Shown piece after piece: positions 54,741 through 64,000 of a DNA stretch of 64,000 bases (its first letter is position 1; each line of letters begins with the position of its first letter). The notes beneath the pieces were generated by a model. It made no database searches and was not told where the DNA came from. It saw nothing but the letters and a program-made list of their open reading frames with translations. The stretch is from NCBI RefSeq assembly GCF_023101765.2, contig NC_064225.1, positions 8,854,001-8,918,000 on the forward strand, in the 5' to 3' direction. The position numbers were made by a program, and so were the translations under genes. Source of the stretch: Spodoptera frugiperda (taxonomy: Eukaryota; Arthropoda; Insecta; Lepidoptera; Noctuidae).

Positions 54741-56879
54741 TTAACAGTCTTCAGTCCATGAAACCCGAATCCATGATTCTAAGTTTTCGATGACATTGGA
54801 TTGCTTCGATTGCTGCTCAGTGTTGTGAGTCTGCTCGCTTTCATCCGATTTTGGAATGTCTACGTCATTCTCATCGAGCCATTCAACATCATGGTGCTCT
54901 AAATTTTGAATAATGCACATCAGTTCATTAGCACGACGAGCAGCGACTCTTACAGGTCTAACTTTCCTATCAGTGTGCGTGTTTACTTTCTTATGGATCT
55001 TTTCGATGTGACGATTTAGTGACTTGACGGAAGCATGATAAAGACCACACGTTTTGCATGTTCGACTTGATAGCCTCAATTGTACCGTCGGACAAAAATA
55101 ATCGTATGGCATTTGCAGGAAATCTTTGAGTGAAGCACTTAAGCGTAGAGCTAAATTGACTGGAAGATTAAGAAATTGCCCTCCTTCATCTAAAACCAAG
55201 TCATCAACTGTTTGTTTTACTTTTACAGGTGGTGGAAGAAACCTGTTGTCTAGTAATCTAAATAGTCCACTTCTTGGACGACAGCATTCTGTATTTCTAC
55301 ATTTTACAATTTGGAGCAAGTATTGGCTTTCACGCACATGTTCTGAATACCATTTAATGTCTGGAAAATCAGGAAGATCTTGTTCACCTGCCCCAACATA
55401 TTTTGCATTAACATTATAGCCATCAATTTCCATTGAACTCCATACTTCAGCTAATACTTTTCCTGCAAATTCGAAATTAGATCTTTCTAAATGTTCATCA
55501 ATTGTAACGCCACGTTCATCCAAATGAGACCCAAAATGGTCATGAGGCAATATTAAACCAGCCAGTTCCCGACTAAGAGGAGCCATTCTGCGCTCTACTC
55601 TGTTATACGCACTTCTTCCGGGAGCATTGGTAGCTAAAAACAATGCATCGAGATCATGTCGCTTAAAGTGTTGTATAGCAAACCCTATGACTTTTTGATA
55701 ACGCGGATTTTCATCTGGCCCTCCATCAACCGTCATGATTACCACTGGTTTTACTAGTCCATGGTCAGTTTTAGCTAATGGTCGAAACTCTTCAAGTTCG
55801 AGAAGCGTCTCGAAATCCTGAGCATGAGTATTAGCAGTAGATGAACTATGCTTTCCACTTCGAATAGCGATGTATGTTGGTCCAGAATATCCAACGGCTT
55901 GCGGTTGTCCTAGCATATTGGAAGTGATTTTGATACCAGCATAAACAGATGGTATTAATTTATGACGCTCAGCGATTACCCAATCGTGATCAGGCAATTT
56001 GATTCTATATTCCATGTGCATTAGAAGAGGTGCTTGCTTATTTGCCGCAGTTACGCCAATAGGGACTCGAGCTTTATCATCTTGAGATATGAAAAATACT
56101 TGATCTGGTCCTAGTATGGATGCTATGTTCTCTAAATAATGGATTGATGTTTCAGCGAACTTGCTATCTAAGTGGCTCTTGTGGTGATCAGTTTGAGCCC
56201 GAATGAGCTTAACAGGGACTGTCGATACATGTCTTCGTCCCTCTGCAGAATTAGATTTTCTGGGAATCAAACGAAGATATGTCCCACTGCGACTAATGTC
56301 AAATCCCATTTTACGTAATTCTTGTGTGAGTTCATCAAGAGTTTTTACGCTGCGAATTGATTCCGTTCGTCTTCTATCATCTGCTGCACTCCCAAATAAA
56401 GCTATATCCGCGATTGTTTTCAATAGTAAAGGTTGATTGCTTTCAAGATTAGGACGTCCCACTGAATCCCTCAGAGATAGTCTTTTTTTCATTTCTGGAT
56501 TTTCATGACAAATATCTTCTAACTTTCTTTTCATACCATCCCTGTGTTTCTTCTGGGCAACTGCGTTTTGAACCTTCCTGTTTAAAGACTGTTTTGCTGT
56601 TTTTATTTCCTCGCGCAACTTAATGATCTGTTTATCAACTTCAGCACGGATTGACATAGTATCTCTGGCAGAATACAAAGCATTCAAATTTTTTTCGAGT
56701 AGAGCAATCTTATTTTTCATAGCTTCCTGAGAAGGTTTTGGTCTCTGTTTATCTGTATTTTTATTAATTTCGCATTGCTGTTGTGATTCATTACCGGTTT
56801 TTATTTTATCTTCTTCCTGTTTTTTAATATTTGAAGCTGGCTGTGTAATTTGTGTTTTTTCTGCAGGTTTACAGGTTGC
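54741..56879 (-). CDS. DDE-like transposase with C-terminal C2H2 finger, main exon
   Basis: The frame is open from an acceptor-like TTTTTAG at 56880 to the stop at 54741. The first internal Met gives 659 aa. Numbered from that Met: a basic helical region (1-75), an ISQDDK block with D214/D215, a TVDGGPDENPR block with D332, and NAPGRSAYNRVERRMAPLS with E376. These have the spacing expected of an RNase H-like DDE transposase. A Cys cluster CRNTECC at about 474-480 and a C2H2 finger (C555, C558, H571, H576) follow. The tail is acidic. There is no stop or frameshift. It could be an active transposase or a protein taken over by the host; the inverted ends around it favour the first. Confidence 0.68.
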   Translation of the reverse strand, partial: ATCKPAEKTQITQPASNIKKQEEDKIKTGNESQQQCEINKNTDKQRPKPSQEAMKNKIALLEKNLNALYSARDTMSIRAEVDKQIIKLREEIKTAKQSLNRKVQNAVAQKKHRDGMKRKLEDICHENPEMKKRLSLRDSVGRPNLESNQPLLLKTIADIALFGSAADDRRRTESIRSVKTLDELTQELRKMGFDISRSGTYLRLIPRKSNSAEGRRHVSTVPVKLIRAQTDHHKSHLDSKFAETSIHYLENIASILGPDQVFFISQDDKARVPIGVTAANKQAPLLMHMEYRIKLPDHDWVIAERHKLIPSVYAGIKITSNMLGQPQAVGYSGPTYIAIRSGKHSSSTANTHAQDFETLLELEEFRPLAKTDHGLVKPVVIMTVDGGPDENPRYQKVIGFAIQHFKRHDLDALFLATNAPGRSAYNRVERRMAPLSRELAGLILPHDHFGSHLDERGVTIDEHLERSNFEFAGKVLAEVWSSMEIDGYNVNAKYVGAGEQDLPDFPDIKWYSEHVRESQYLLQIVKCRNTECCRPRSGLFRLLDNRFLPPPVKVKQTVDDLVLDEGGQFLNLPVNLALRLSASLKDFLQMPYDYFCPTVQLRLSSRTCKTCGLYHASVKSLNRHIEKIHKKVNTHTDRKVRPVRVAARRANELMCIIQNLEHHDVEWLDENDVDIPKSDESEQTHNTEQQSKQSNVIENLESWIRVSWTEDC

Positions 56880-57017
56880 CTAAAAATAAAAACTTTCTAT
56901 GGGTTCTGCTAAAGATTCTCTTATTAAGCTACATAAATACAAAGTATGGCAATAAATATGGTAAATACAAAACCCTATGGCTTTAAATCTAATATCTTTA
57001 AACGAGCAAATCGTTCC

Positions 57018-57477
57018 GGTCACAAAATACAGGGTGTTATAGTCTATTCAAGTAGGTATTTAAAAGAATATAAACAATCTTGATATGTCTTTTTATTGAA
57101 ATATGCAATTATAAAATCAGATATCTGTAAAGGTGCGTACAGACATCGCGAGGCTTGCGCCGCGAATGGTTCGTCTCGCATACATCAACCTGAGGCATGC
57201 TACGGCACATGTATACGTGCGAACCATTCGCGGCGCACGCCTCACGATGTTTGTACGCACCTTTATGTATTTACAGAAAAGCAATTTTTTAATATTGGTT
57301 GAGTTTTTAAATGAATCACAACAGATTTTACACAGTTTACAATTTTAAACCACATATTTCAATAAAAAGACATATAAAGATTGTTTACATTCTGTTAAAT
57401 ACCTATTTGAATAGAGTATAGTTTTCTGTAGGTATATAATATATATGTATAAAACTGACATCCTGTATTTTGTGACC
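57018..57477. mobile_element. 460-bp palindromic MITE inside the transposon
   Basis: Ends GGTCACAAAATACAGG and CCTGTATTTTGTGACC are perfect mirrors. Further mirrored blocks lie inside (TGTCTTTTTATTGAAATATG on the left), and a core palindrome around CGCGAATGGTTCG and CGAACCATTCGCG (about 57131-57262). It sits between the two exon candidates of the transposase gene. Confidence 0.78.
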
Positions 57478-57630
57478 AATTGACGGAATCAATTATAAGA
57501 AATAAATCTATATAATGAATATTACCTCTATACTTTAAGATAGGCCATAATATTTTCTAATTAGCAAAGAGAAACTTTTTGGCGATTTCTAATATTTCTA
57601 GTAGGTACCTAAAATGATTTCGTCACTCAC

Positions 57631-57866
57631 CTTAGAAAAAAATGTAGTAAATTGGATTTATTCTTAGTCGCTGCTTGCAATTCTTCTTCGATTCTCTTAG
57701 ATACAATAATATCTAGTTCCTTGTCGGATTTTGCTTGTAATTTATAATTTCGCCACACTTCGTTAACTAACTTTTGTACATTTTGTACTTTCGTACTTGT
57801 ATGAGATTTTTTAAAACTTTCAAACAATTTTTGGTATAACTTGGATTTGTCTATTTGAAATGACAT
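57631..57866 (-). CDS. Candidate first exon of the transposase gene
   Basis: The minus strand encodes 78 complete codons from ATG at 57866 (MSFQIDKSKLYQKLF... with many Lys, Glu and Gln) up to a strong donor AAG/GTGAGT. It is predicted mainly helical and basic, like a DNA-binding or coiled N-terminus. The donor is phase 2, while the large exon's acceptor at 56880 is phase 0, so direct joining fails. Either a further exon is missed, the acceptor used is different, or this belongs to a separate transcript. Confidence 0.45.
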
Positions 57867-58000
57867 CTTATTTAAACATTAAACTTTGGATAATGGAATG
57901 AATGGTAACACAAATGTTAACTTGCTTTACTATGCTTACAATACGTCTACTCGCTATAGCAGCCAAACGAAACAATACACTGATAGAGGAAATTTAGACA

Positions 58001-58071
58001 AGTGAACAGCGCGCGGTAATTCCCTTACTCGGTTCTAAAGCGAGTAGGGGAATTACCGCGCACTGTTCACT
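58001..58071. repeat. 31-bp inverted repeat with 9-bp loop
   Basis: AGTGAACAGCGCGCGGTAAT and its mirror ATTACCGCGCACTGTTCACT flank a short loop, with two mismatches in 31 positions. It lies between the candidate first exon and the right end of the transposon, where a promoter or transposase-binding site might be. Confidence 0.75.
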
Positions 58072-58359
58072 AAATGTATGTATTACTTGCGGGAATCCCC
58101 GAAAATGCTTTTCGTTTTCAAGCAAAGACAATGTGTGGGTTGCCATTCGTGTAAAAAAGAAAATAACTACCGATGACGTAATCATCATCTAGACTCCCCT
58201 ACCCCCCATGTCATCCAAAATAAGCAAAGCAAAGACCCCCCGCCCCCCCATAGTGCTTACGTAATAATTGAACGGCCCCTATGAGGCCATTGGCAGATTT
58301 TCAGAAAGCTGCCAAATCGATCCAGCAGCAGCGGACTAACGAGCAGCAAATCTTTTCTA

Positions 58360-58490
58360 TATTTTTTTTACGCAAACCTTCTCTTAACAATTAGGAAGGA
58401 ATACATTAAAAAAACATCCTTTTTGGTGCAGTCGTTCAGAAGTTATGCGCGAACACACATTTTGGCGATTCATTTTTATTTATATACCTA
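58360..58490 (+). repeat. LINE-type 3' tail
   Basis: TTTTTGGTGCAGTCGTTCAG and AAGTTATGCGCGAACACACA, ending in an ATTTATTTATATACCTA-like tail. From here to 58775 nothing further is recognised. Confidence 0.45.
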
Positions 58491-58775
58491 GATTATATTT
58501 ATATTTTAATCAAAGTGTTACAAAGATGTCTGTTGTAATTATCTGTGGTCTTGTTTCCCAAGGTATACAAACAGATAGGTAAGCTATAAATACGGCCGAA
58601 ATTAAAAACTGACCTCGATCCAAAATTTTCGATTTATGTCGATTTTCGATATAAATTCTGTCAAAAACTTAATTCCAGAGATTTTACATCGTGTGACCTC
58701 ATTGAGTTGGCTAAGTATTTTAAGAATTTACACGCAGCAATCACTGTTTTAGATTTTTAACATACACAAATTTAT

Positions 58776-58939
58776 TGTGAGACACACTAAATTCACCAAA
58801 AATAACTGTTTACTCACATAAATATACTGCAGCGTGCGTGATGTCGCCACGTCCGCGCATGTTGCTCATGAGGAAGAGTCCCTTTGTGACTCAAAACTAG
58901 TAGAGCTTACGTGAGTAAACCATTGTTTTTAGTTAATAC
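58776..58939. mobile_element. Family C MITE
   Basis: ATTGTGAGACACACTAAATT at the left and GTGAGTAAACCATTGTTTTT at the right. Confidence 0.62.
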
Positions 58940-59104
58940 CCAATAGTGATCGACCCAGTAATCCTGAACATCATTATAATATCAGCCACAAGACGTCCAC
59001 TGCCTCACTTAGGCCTCCCCCAATGACTTTCAGATCAGCTATTTGGAAGCGACCTGCAGCAACAAAATAATTAAAAAAGAATGTCAAACTACCACCTCCT
59101 CTTA

Positions 59105-59284
59105 ATTAAAGATTCACAGAGGGACTCTTCATCATGAGCAGCGTGTGCAGACGGAGTTGCGGACGTCTGCGGACGCTGCTGAATAGTCCCTCTGTGATTT
59201 GAAACTAGTTGAGCTTTTCTCCATAATTTACGAGACTAAACCGTGTCTTTTTAATTAGTATGTCTCACGATAGTTATTATAAAA
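59105..59284. mobile_element. Family C MITE, truncated
   Basis: CACAGAGGGACTCTTCATCA near the left and AGTATGTCTCACGATAGTTA at the right, the mirrored family C end. The left end is missing. 59285-59728 holds only AT-rich sequence with no supported gene. Confidence 0.58.
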
Positions 59285-59728
59285 ATAAAAATACCACCTC
59301 CTCTTTACTTCTTCACAACATTTAAAACATAAATTGTATAAATTAAGGAAGTTCCTGATGTCTAGAGTTTACAATAACTTTTGTGTTCTTTGTGTAAAAG
59401 TTATTATCTATATGTACATAATATAATTATTTATTTATTGGGGAAATTATATGAGCAGCCTTTTGTATGCACGGCTTTATGGAAGCCGGTAGCAACAAAT
59501 TAAGTATGAGGATAAGTTAATACTACTTATAGGATGTAAAATTGATCGATGAGCATGCAGAAACAGATGAATGACTACATATGTAGGAAGCGACGGAGCT
59601 GGAGGTAAGCCAGTACTTATCATGGTATTTGAAGTCATTGTCTCTGTGTATCCCATTTATTTTTAATTGTTATTTGGACTGACGAGGCTTGGGTTCCCAA
59701 GTATACTGTTAAAAACAGTATTATACTG

Positions 59729-59956
59729 TATAGCGTCGGTGGGGAGCAAATTAGGACTCACTGATTGTGTTATTAGTTTATTGTTCGAGAACTTACACAG
59801 AATGTCTAATAAAAACTCACTTACAACTATTACAATAACTTTTGAGCGCGAGCCGTTTGCCCGCGCGAACGTGTTACAACTCGAACGTCAACCGTACTGA
59901 CACAGCGCGCTCTAGCGGACGGCTACAAAGATATGCGCTGGGGTTGCCGCGCTATA
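59729..59956 (-). repeat. 3' LTR of gypsy element 3
   Basis: Borders are inferred from element 1: TATAGCGTCGG at the left and CCGCGCTATA at the right on the plus strand, about 228 bp. The partner LTR is outside the window, so the left border cannot be proved. The purine tract (minus strand GAGGGGGAGTG) adjoins its right side. Confidence 0.7.
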
Positions 59957-60090
59957 CACTCCCCCTCGAGTTCCAGAGAACGTCCCCGCTCGTGAACTCG
60001 CACAAAAGGAAGACTTAAACCACAGAATAATAAGTAAACTTAAACGCTAAAAATAAACATTAAAAATAAACTTAAAAAAAAAACTTAAAA

Positions 60091-63000
60091 CTAACACACA
60101 GGACAAACATGTTTTCGAGGACGCCCTCTCTGACGTTTAGGCATCACGGGATGAGGAGTCGAACTCTCTCTGTTATGAAACCGCGTAAGATCTGACACAT
60201 GATACTTGCCTAATACGTTTTCAGGGTTATCTAAACTCGCGACAACGTAGGCTGTAGGACTAACCCTTTTAACAATCACATAGGGACCATCTCTCTTTGG
60301 AACAAACTTAGCCGTTATGTTCTTTGCAGCATTGCTAAGAACATGTGATTTTAATAGAACCTGATCTCCGACCTCGAAGACTTCGGCTGGGGTTTTAGCC
60401 TTATCAGCACATTCCTTACGTCGATCCTGCTGTGTTTCGACTCTTTCCCTAACAGCAGTAAAAGAGTTAACAAAACTTTTCAAATAAGGTGTAATTTGAG
60501 GAACGAAATTGTCCTTATCAAGTATCGATCGAATGTCGTGTTGAACGTCGACTGGTGAACGAAGCTCTCTAGCGAACGTTAGATATGCCGGAGACACACC
60601 AGTAGTCTGACAAACAGCTGAATTCATGGCGAACCTTATCGCAGGTAGGTGTTGCGGCCATGACGAGTGTTCTGTTTCGACTAAACGTGACAACTGAAAC
60701 TTCAAATCCCTATTTTTACGCTCAGCTGGATTAGCTGACGGATGATACAAAGGTAACAATTCTTGAGTAATTCCTAAAACAAACATGCATTGTTGCATGA
60801 CGGCGGACACAAACTGGACGCCATTGTCTGACACAATGCGTCGAGGAAGTCCATAGCGGAGAAAATACTCCTCAATCAAAGTGCGTGCGCACAACTCTGA
60901 AGTTGCCTCCTTCAGAGCATACAACTCAGTCCATCGAGTTGCTGTGTCTTCCACCAACAGCACCCACCGTTCCCCATTGTCCCCTGTGGGAAGTGGACCA
61001 AACAGGTCAATTGCTAGCACTTCTCCTCTTTGGTTCAAAACGGGAGTCTGTAACAGCCCCGAAGGCTTTTTGTTTGAAGACTTATACCGTTGACAAGTCG
61101 CACATGTTTTGACATACTCTGTTATAGCTCTATACATACCTGGGAAATAGAAACCTTGAGCGACGCGATTGTACGTTCTATCGACACCATGATGACCACC
61201 TAAATCAGAGTCGTGACATTCTTTTAGAATTTCCAGGCGCAACGAAGTCGGAACCACCAGCTGTGCCTCTTCAGTATCGACATCGGGATTATACCTGTAC
61301 AAGACACCGAACTGCATGAAATAGCCTCTTTCGGACCACCTCTTAGCACCTATAGACTGAGCGTCAGATGTATCTTCTAGATCACTAATAATTTTCTTTA
61401 GTTCCAGGTCATCGAGCTGCGCGCGCCGTAGATCCGAAGCACTCCTAGCAGGTAAGTCTACGACAACAGAGCAAACACCGCATTGATCCTTATCATCTAC
61501 CTTACAAGTTGGACGACTGAGCGTATCAGCTATAACATTAGCCTTTCCAGGCGTATATTGAAACTGAATGTTAAAGCATTGCAGCTTCAAAGCCCAACGA
61601 ACGAGTCTACCGGACGGCGACTTTAAGGTAAGAAGCCACTTTAATGGCTGATGATCGCTGCCTATTATAACTTCATGTCCTTCAATGTAACCTCTAAAAC
61701 GTTCGACAGCCCAAACGACAGCAAGAGCTTCGCGCTCTGTGGTACTGTAATTCCTTTCAGCAGGAATGAGAAGACGGCTGGCGTATTCGATAGGACGTTC
61801 ATCTTTACCTTCTCCTTGTAGCAAGACCGCCCCAATGGCGTAATTGCTGGCGTCTGTCCGTAACACGAACGGCTTGCTGTAATCCGCTTGGATAAGAATC
61901 GGTGCCGAAGTCAGGCGCTTCTTCAGCTCCTGAAAGGCACTGTCCTGGTCTTTACCCCAAGACCAAACCTGATTCTTCTTCAGTAAGCGTGTTAACGGCT
62001 CAGCAATTGCAGAAAAGCTTGGAATAAATTTCCTGAACCAAGAGCAAGTCTGTAAAAAGGTTCTCAAGTGACGCAACGACGAGGGTGTCTTCATTTCTAA
62101 GACTGCACTAACCTTGTCATCATCTGGTGAAACACCATCTTGGGTAATGACATGGCCGAGATATTTCACTTTGTCCCGTGCAAAAACACATTTTTCTCTG
62201 TTCGCGCGCAACTTGAACAAGCGTAACCTTTCAAACACGACCTGCAAGTCAGCAATATGCTTCTCAAAGCTACCTGCAGATATTATTAGCAGATCATCTT
62301 GATATGCTAGAAGTGTAACGTCTTTCAACGAAGCGCCCGTGCGAAGTCTATCTATCAGACGCTGGAAAGTTGATGGCGCGTTCTTGAGACCGAACGGCAT
62401 ACGCTTAAAGCGGTACGAACCGAAAGGCGTTAAGAAAGCCGTTTTATCGCGGTCCTGCTCACGTACGCGAACCTGCCAAAAGCCACTTCGCATATCAATA
62501 GTACTCATAAAAGAGTTTCGTTTTGTTGATTGAATAAGCTCGTCTATCAAGGGCATGGGATAGACATCGGTCTTAGTAACCGCATTGAGCTTCCTATAAT
62601 CTACACAAAAACGTACCTTTCCGTTTTTCTTTGGAACGAGAAGTGCCGGAGAACCCCACGCAGACTCACACTCCTCCACAATGTCATCAGCCAACATCTT
62701 ATCCAACTCAATCCGCATGACCTCCTTCTTAGCAGGGGTCAACCTATACGGAGGGACAGCAACAGGAGGGTGGTCGCCGGTATCGATTATGTGTTCGGCG
62801 AAAGGAGTCGCCTCTCCCCCTGGCTCGAAGATATCCTGATTTGAGACAAGGAGCTGTGCCAGAACTTCGCGCTGATTGTCGTTAAGCGAGGTCGCCTCGT
62901 CATCCCGGAGTACTTCTACAGCGGCACACGAAGACACAGGTGACACACCTTCAAACTGTATCTCGAATTTATGCTTATCATTTTCAGCAAAGTGCCAGCT

Positions 63001-64000
63001 ACTGTTACCAAAGTTAAAAACAAGATTGAAGATAGTAAGAAAGTCTATGCCTAACAAACTTTCATTACTGTCTGCTTCAGGAAAAATAATAAACTTAATG
63101 GCTCTAGTTTTATGTTGGAGTGTCACCTGTACCTCCGCGGTGAGTACATTCATCTCCCTATTTACACCATCCGCCAACCTAACAATTTGTGTTGACGGCG
63201 ATAACTGGTGTCCTAGCCTTAATAGAAGAGCGTAGAGCGTATGGCCGGCGATACAACTTTTAGCTGCAGAATCCACTAAAGCCGTACCACAAAACCCTAG
63301 AATGTTTATATTTAACACGGGGCGGCGAAAAGATGCACAATTATTAACATTATTGACATTATCACAACTATTGTACGCATGACAATCGTAAAAACTAGGC
63401 ACACATGTGTTTACATTAACAACATTACTGTAATCAAAACATTTGTCATCATTAGAAATATGCTCCGAAATGTTTACATTACTATTAATATTTCTATCAT
63501 AAGATAAACAACAATGGTTTGAGTTAACCTCACAGGTACTTAGGTTATCGTTACAAAAATCCCCTACAGCAAGTGTAGGGTTACCTTTCGTCGACATTGA
63601 CCTTGACGGGTTGACTAACGACGACTGCTGCGCGGCGACGGGCGCGTGCACGGCGACGGCGGCCGAGCCGCGGCGACCATGCCTGCGGCCGCACGGCCGC
63701 GCGAAAGCGCGGGAAACTGTAGTTTCACTGCCTGCTGACGTACTTAGTACCCCGTCATGCGACGAAATGTTCAAGGAATAAAATGACGACTGGCCTTGTG
63801 GTGAACAGTTTTTACACTTTGATTTTATGACGTTCGCGGCACCGCAACCGTAACACTTCACTTCACTATCAGACTTTTCTTTACTAATGCTCTTATCACT
63901 TTTATCACTAACACGTTTAAGCTTCTCACACGTTTCCTTCCCGTGCCCTAAACGCTTGCAGTACGAACAAAACGGCTTCTTAGTTTTGGCGGCAACGCCG
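60091..64000 (-). CDS. Gag-Pol polyprotein of gypsy element 3, N-terminus outside the window
   Basis: The frame is open from the window edge to the stop at 60091, about 1300 codons. Order: a CCHC knuckle (CSYCKRLGHGKETC) close to the edge, a second Cys cluster, and an Asn-rich spacer. The protease has DSA (63273-63265) where element 1 has DTG. Reverse transcriptase has YQDD (62304-62293) where YLDD or YIDD is usual. RNase H runs from LRTDASN to IADTLSRP. The integrase has an HHCC finger and D, D, E blocks (AIDLFGPL, VSDNGVQF, NPAERKN). No stop or frameshift interrupts it. The two unusual active-site variants may reduce activity. Confidence 0.9.
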   Translation of the reverse strand, partial: GVAAKTKKPFCSYCKRLGHGKETCEKLKRVSDKSDKSISKEKSDSEVKCYGCGAANVIKSKCKNCSPQGQSSFYSLNISSHDGVLSTSAGSETTVSRAFARPCGRRHGRRGSAAVAVHAPVAAQQSSLVNPSRSMSTKGNPTLAVGDFCNDNLSTCEVNSNHCCLSYDRNINSNVNISEHISNDDKCFDYSNVVNVNTCVPSFYDCHAYNSCDNVNNVNNCASFRRPVLNINILGFCGTALVDSAAKSCIAGHTLYALLLRLGHQLSPSTQIVRLADGVNREMNVLTAEVQVTLQHKTRAIKFIIFPEADSNESLLGIDFLTIFNLVFNFGNSSWHFAENDKHKFEIQFEGVSPVSSCAAVEVLRDDEATSLNDNQREVLAQLLVSNQDIFEPGGEATPFAEHIIDTGDHPPVAVPPYRLTPAKKEVMRIELDKMLADDIVEECESAWGSPALLVPKKNGKVRFCVDYRKLNAVTKTDVYPMPLIDELIQSTKRNSFMSTIDMRSGFWQVRVREQDRDKTAFLTPFGSYRFKRMPFGLKNAPSTFQRLIDRLRTGASLKDVTLLAYQDDLLIISAGSFEKHIADLQVVFERLRLFKLRANREKCVFARDKVKYLGHVITQDGVSPDDDKVSAVLEMKTPSSLRHLRTFLQTCSWFRKFIPSFSAIAEPLTRLLKKNQVWSWGKDQDSAFQELKKRLTSAPILIQADYSKPFVLRTDASNYAIGAVLLQGEGKDERPIEYASRLLIPAERNYSTTEREALAVVWAVERFRGYIEGHEVIIGSDHQPLKWLLTLKSPSGRLVRWALKLQCFNIQFQYTPGKANVIADTLSRPTCKVDDKDQCGVCSVVVDLPARSASDLRRAQLDDLELKKIISDLEDTSDAQSIGAKRWSERGYFMQFGVLYRYNPDVDTEEAQLVVPTSLRLEILKECHDSDLGGHHGVDRTYNRVAQGFYFPGMYRAITEYVKTCATCQRYKSSNKKPSGLLQTPVLNQRGEVLAIDLFGPLPTGDNGERWVLLVEDTATRWTELYALKEATSELCARTLIEEYFLRYGLPRRIVSDNGVQFVSAVMQQCMFVLGITQELLPLYHPSANPAERKNRDLKFQLSRLVETEHSSWPQHLPAIRFAMNSAVCQTTGVSPAYLTFARELRSPVDVQHDIRSILDKDNFVPQITPYLKSFVNSFTAVRERVETQQDRRKECADKAKTPAEVFEVGDQVLLKSHVLSNAAKNITAKFVPKRDGPYVIVKRVSPTAYVVASLDNPENVLGKYHVSDLTRFHNRESSTPHPVMPKRQRGRPRKHVCPVC

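Larger units (their letters stand above)
54439..58276 (-). mobile_element. DNA transposon with unplaced DDE-like transposase
   Basis: The left end (54439-54461) and right end (58254-58276) are inverted copies over 23 bp with one mismatch: GCCGTTCAA outside, ACGTAAGCA inside. C-rich subterminal sequence with GCTTACGTAA occurs near both ends (about 54478-54545 and 58197-58265) and, unusually, in the same orientation. Between them on the minus strand are a small exon candidate and a large transposase exon. No clear target duplication is seen, so the true ends may extend a few bases. I cannot assign a superfamily. Confidence 0.65.
59729..64000 (-). mobile_element. Ty3/gypsy LTR retrotransposon 3, cut by the window edge
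   Basis: The 3' LTR (59729-59956), a purine tract and gag-pol on the minus strand are present. The gag N-terminus, leader and 5' LTR lie beyond 64000. The minus-strand LTR begins TATAGCGCGG and ends CGACGCTATA, like element 1, and the proteins align block by block with element 1. No frame damage is seen. Confidence 0.88.

Overview
This window reads as a nuclear genome segment from a moth. It is AT-rich and has spliced eukaryotic genes with GT-AG introns. It is full of short interspersed repeats of the kind common in Lepidoptera, probably Noctuidae. The family-level placement is inference from repeat style and gene content, since no marker gene is present. No prokaryotic gene, operon or CRISPR array is visible.

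Three host genes can be assembled from exons. (1) A serine protease homolog on the minus strand (380-3091) runs off the left edge. Its catalytic His and Asp positions are lost. (2) A complete seven-exon chymotrypsin-like protease lies on the plus strand (18225-24594, 353 aa). It has a TATA box, a signal peptide, a long pro-region and an intact triad, and a tRNA-Leu(CAG) gene sits in one of its introns. (3) A complete nine-exon vanin/biotinidase-like protein lies on the minus strand (26832-40338, 444 aa). The nitrilase Glu and Cys positions are replaced, so it looks like a pseudoenzyme. Genes 2 and 3 are convergent across about 2.2 kb of AT-rich sequence. A further terminal exon of an unrecognised protein is proposed at 16186-16401.

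The rest is mainly mobile DNA. From left to right: a decayed DIRS-like tyrosine-recombinase retrotransposon (about 4744-9897) that keeps inverted ends and an internal complementary region; a young Ty3/gypsy element (10104-16026, plus strand) with near-identical LTRs, a 4-bp target duplication and an intact 1470-aa gag-pol; a young second-lineage Ty3/gypsy element (45967-52320, minus strand) with 1.1-kb LTRs, an ACCT duplication and an intact 1337-aa gag-pol; a DNA transposon (about 54439-58276) with inverted ends around a DDE-like transposase of unrecognised superfamily; and a third Ty3/gypsy element (59729-64000, minus strand), related to the first and cut by the right edge. Short palindromic elements, tRNA-derived SINEs and LINE 3' tails fill most introns and intergenic stretches. 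For convenience they are called families A to L here; these are local labels, not database names.

The most interesting signals are: a series of stem-loops with apparently compensating base changes in the leader of the first gypsy element; the DNA transposon with an unplaced transposase; hairpin repeats in the 1.1-kb LTRs; a nearly perfect 135-bp palindrome inside the protease gene; and two host pseudoenzymes of enzyme families that are normally catalytic.
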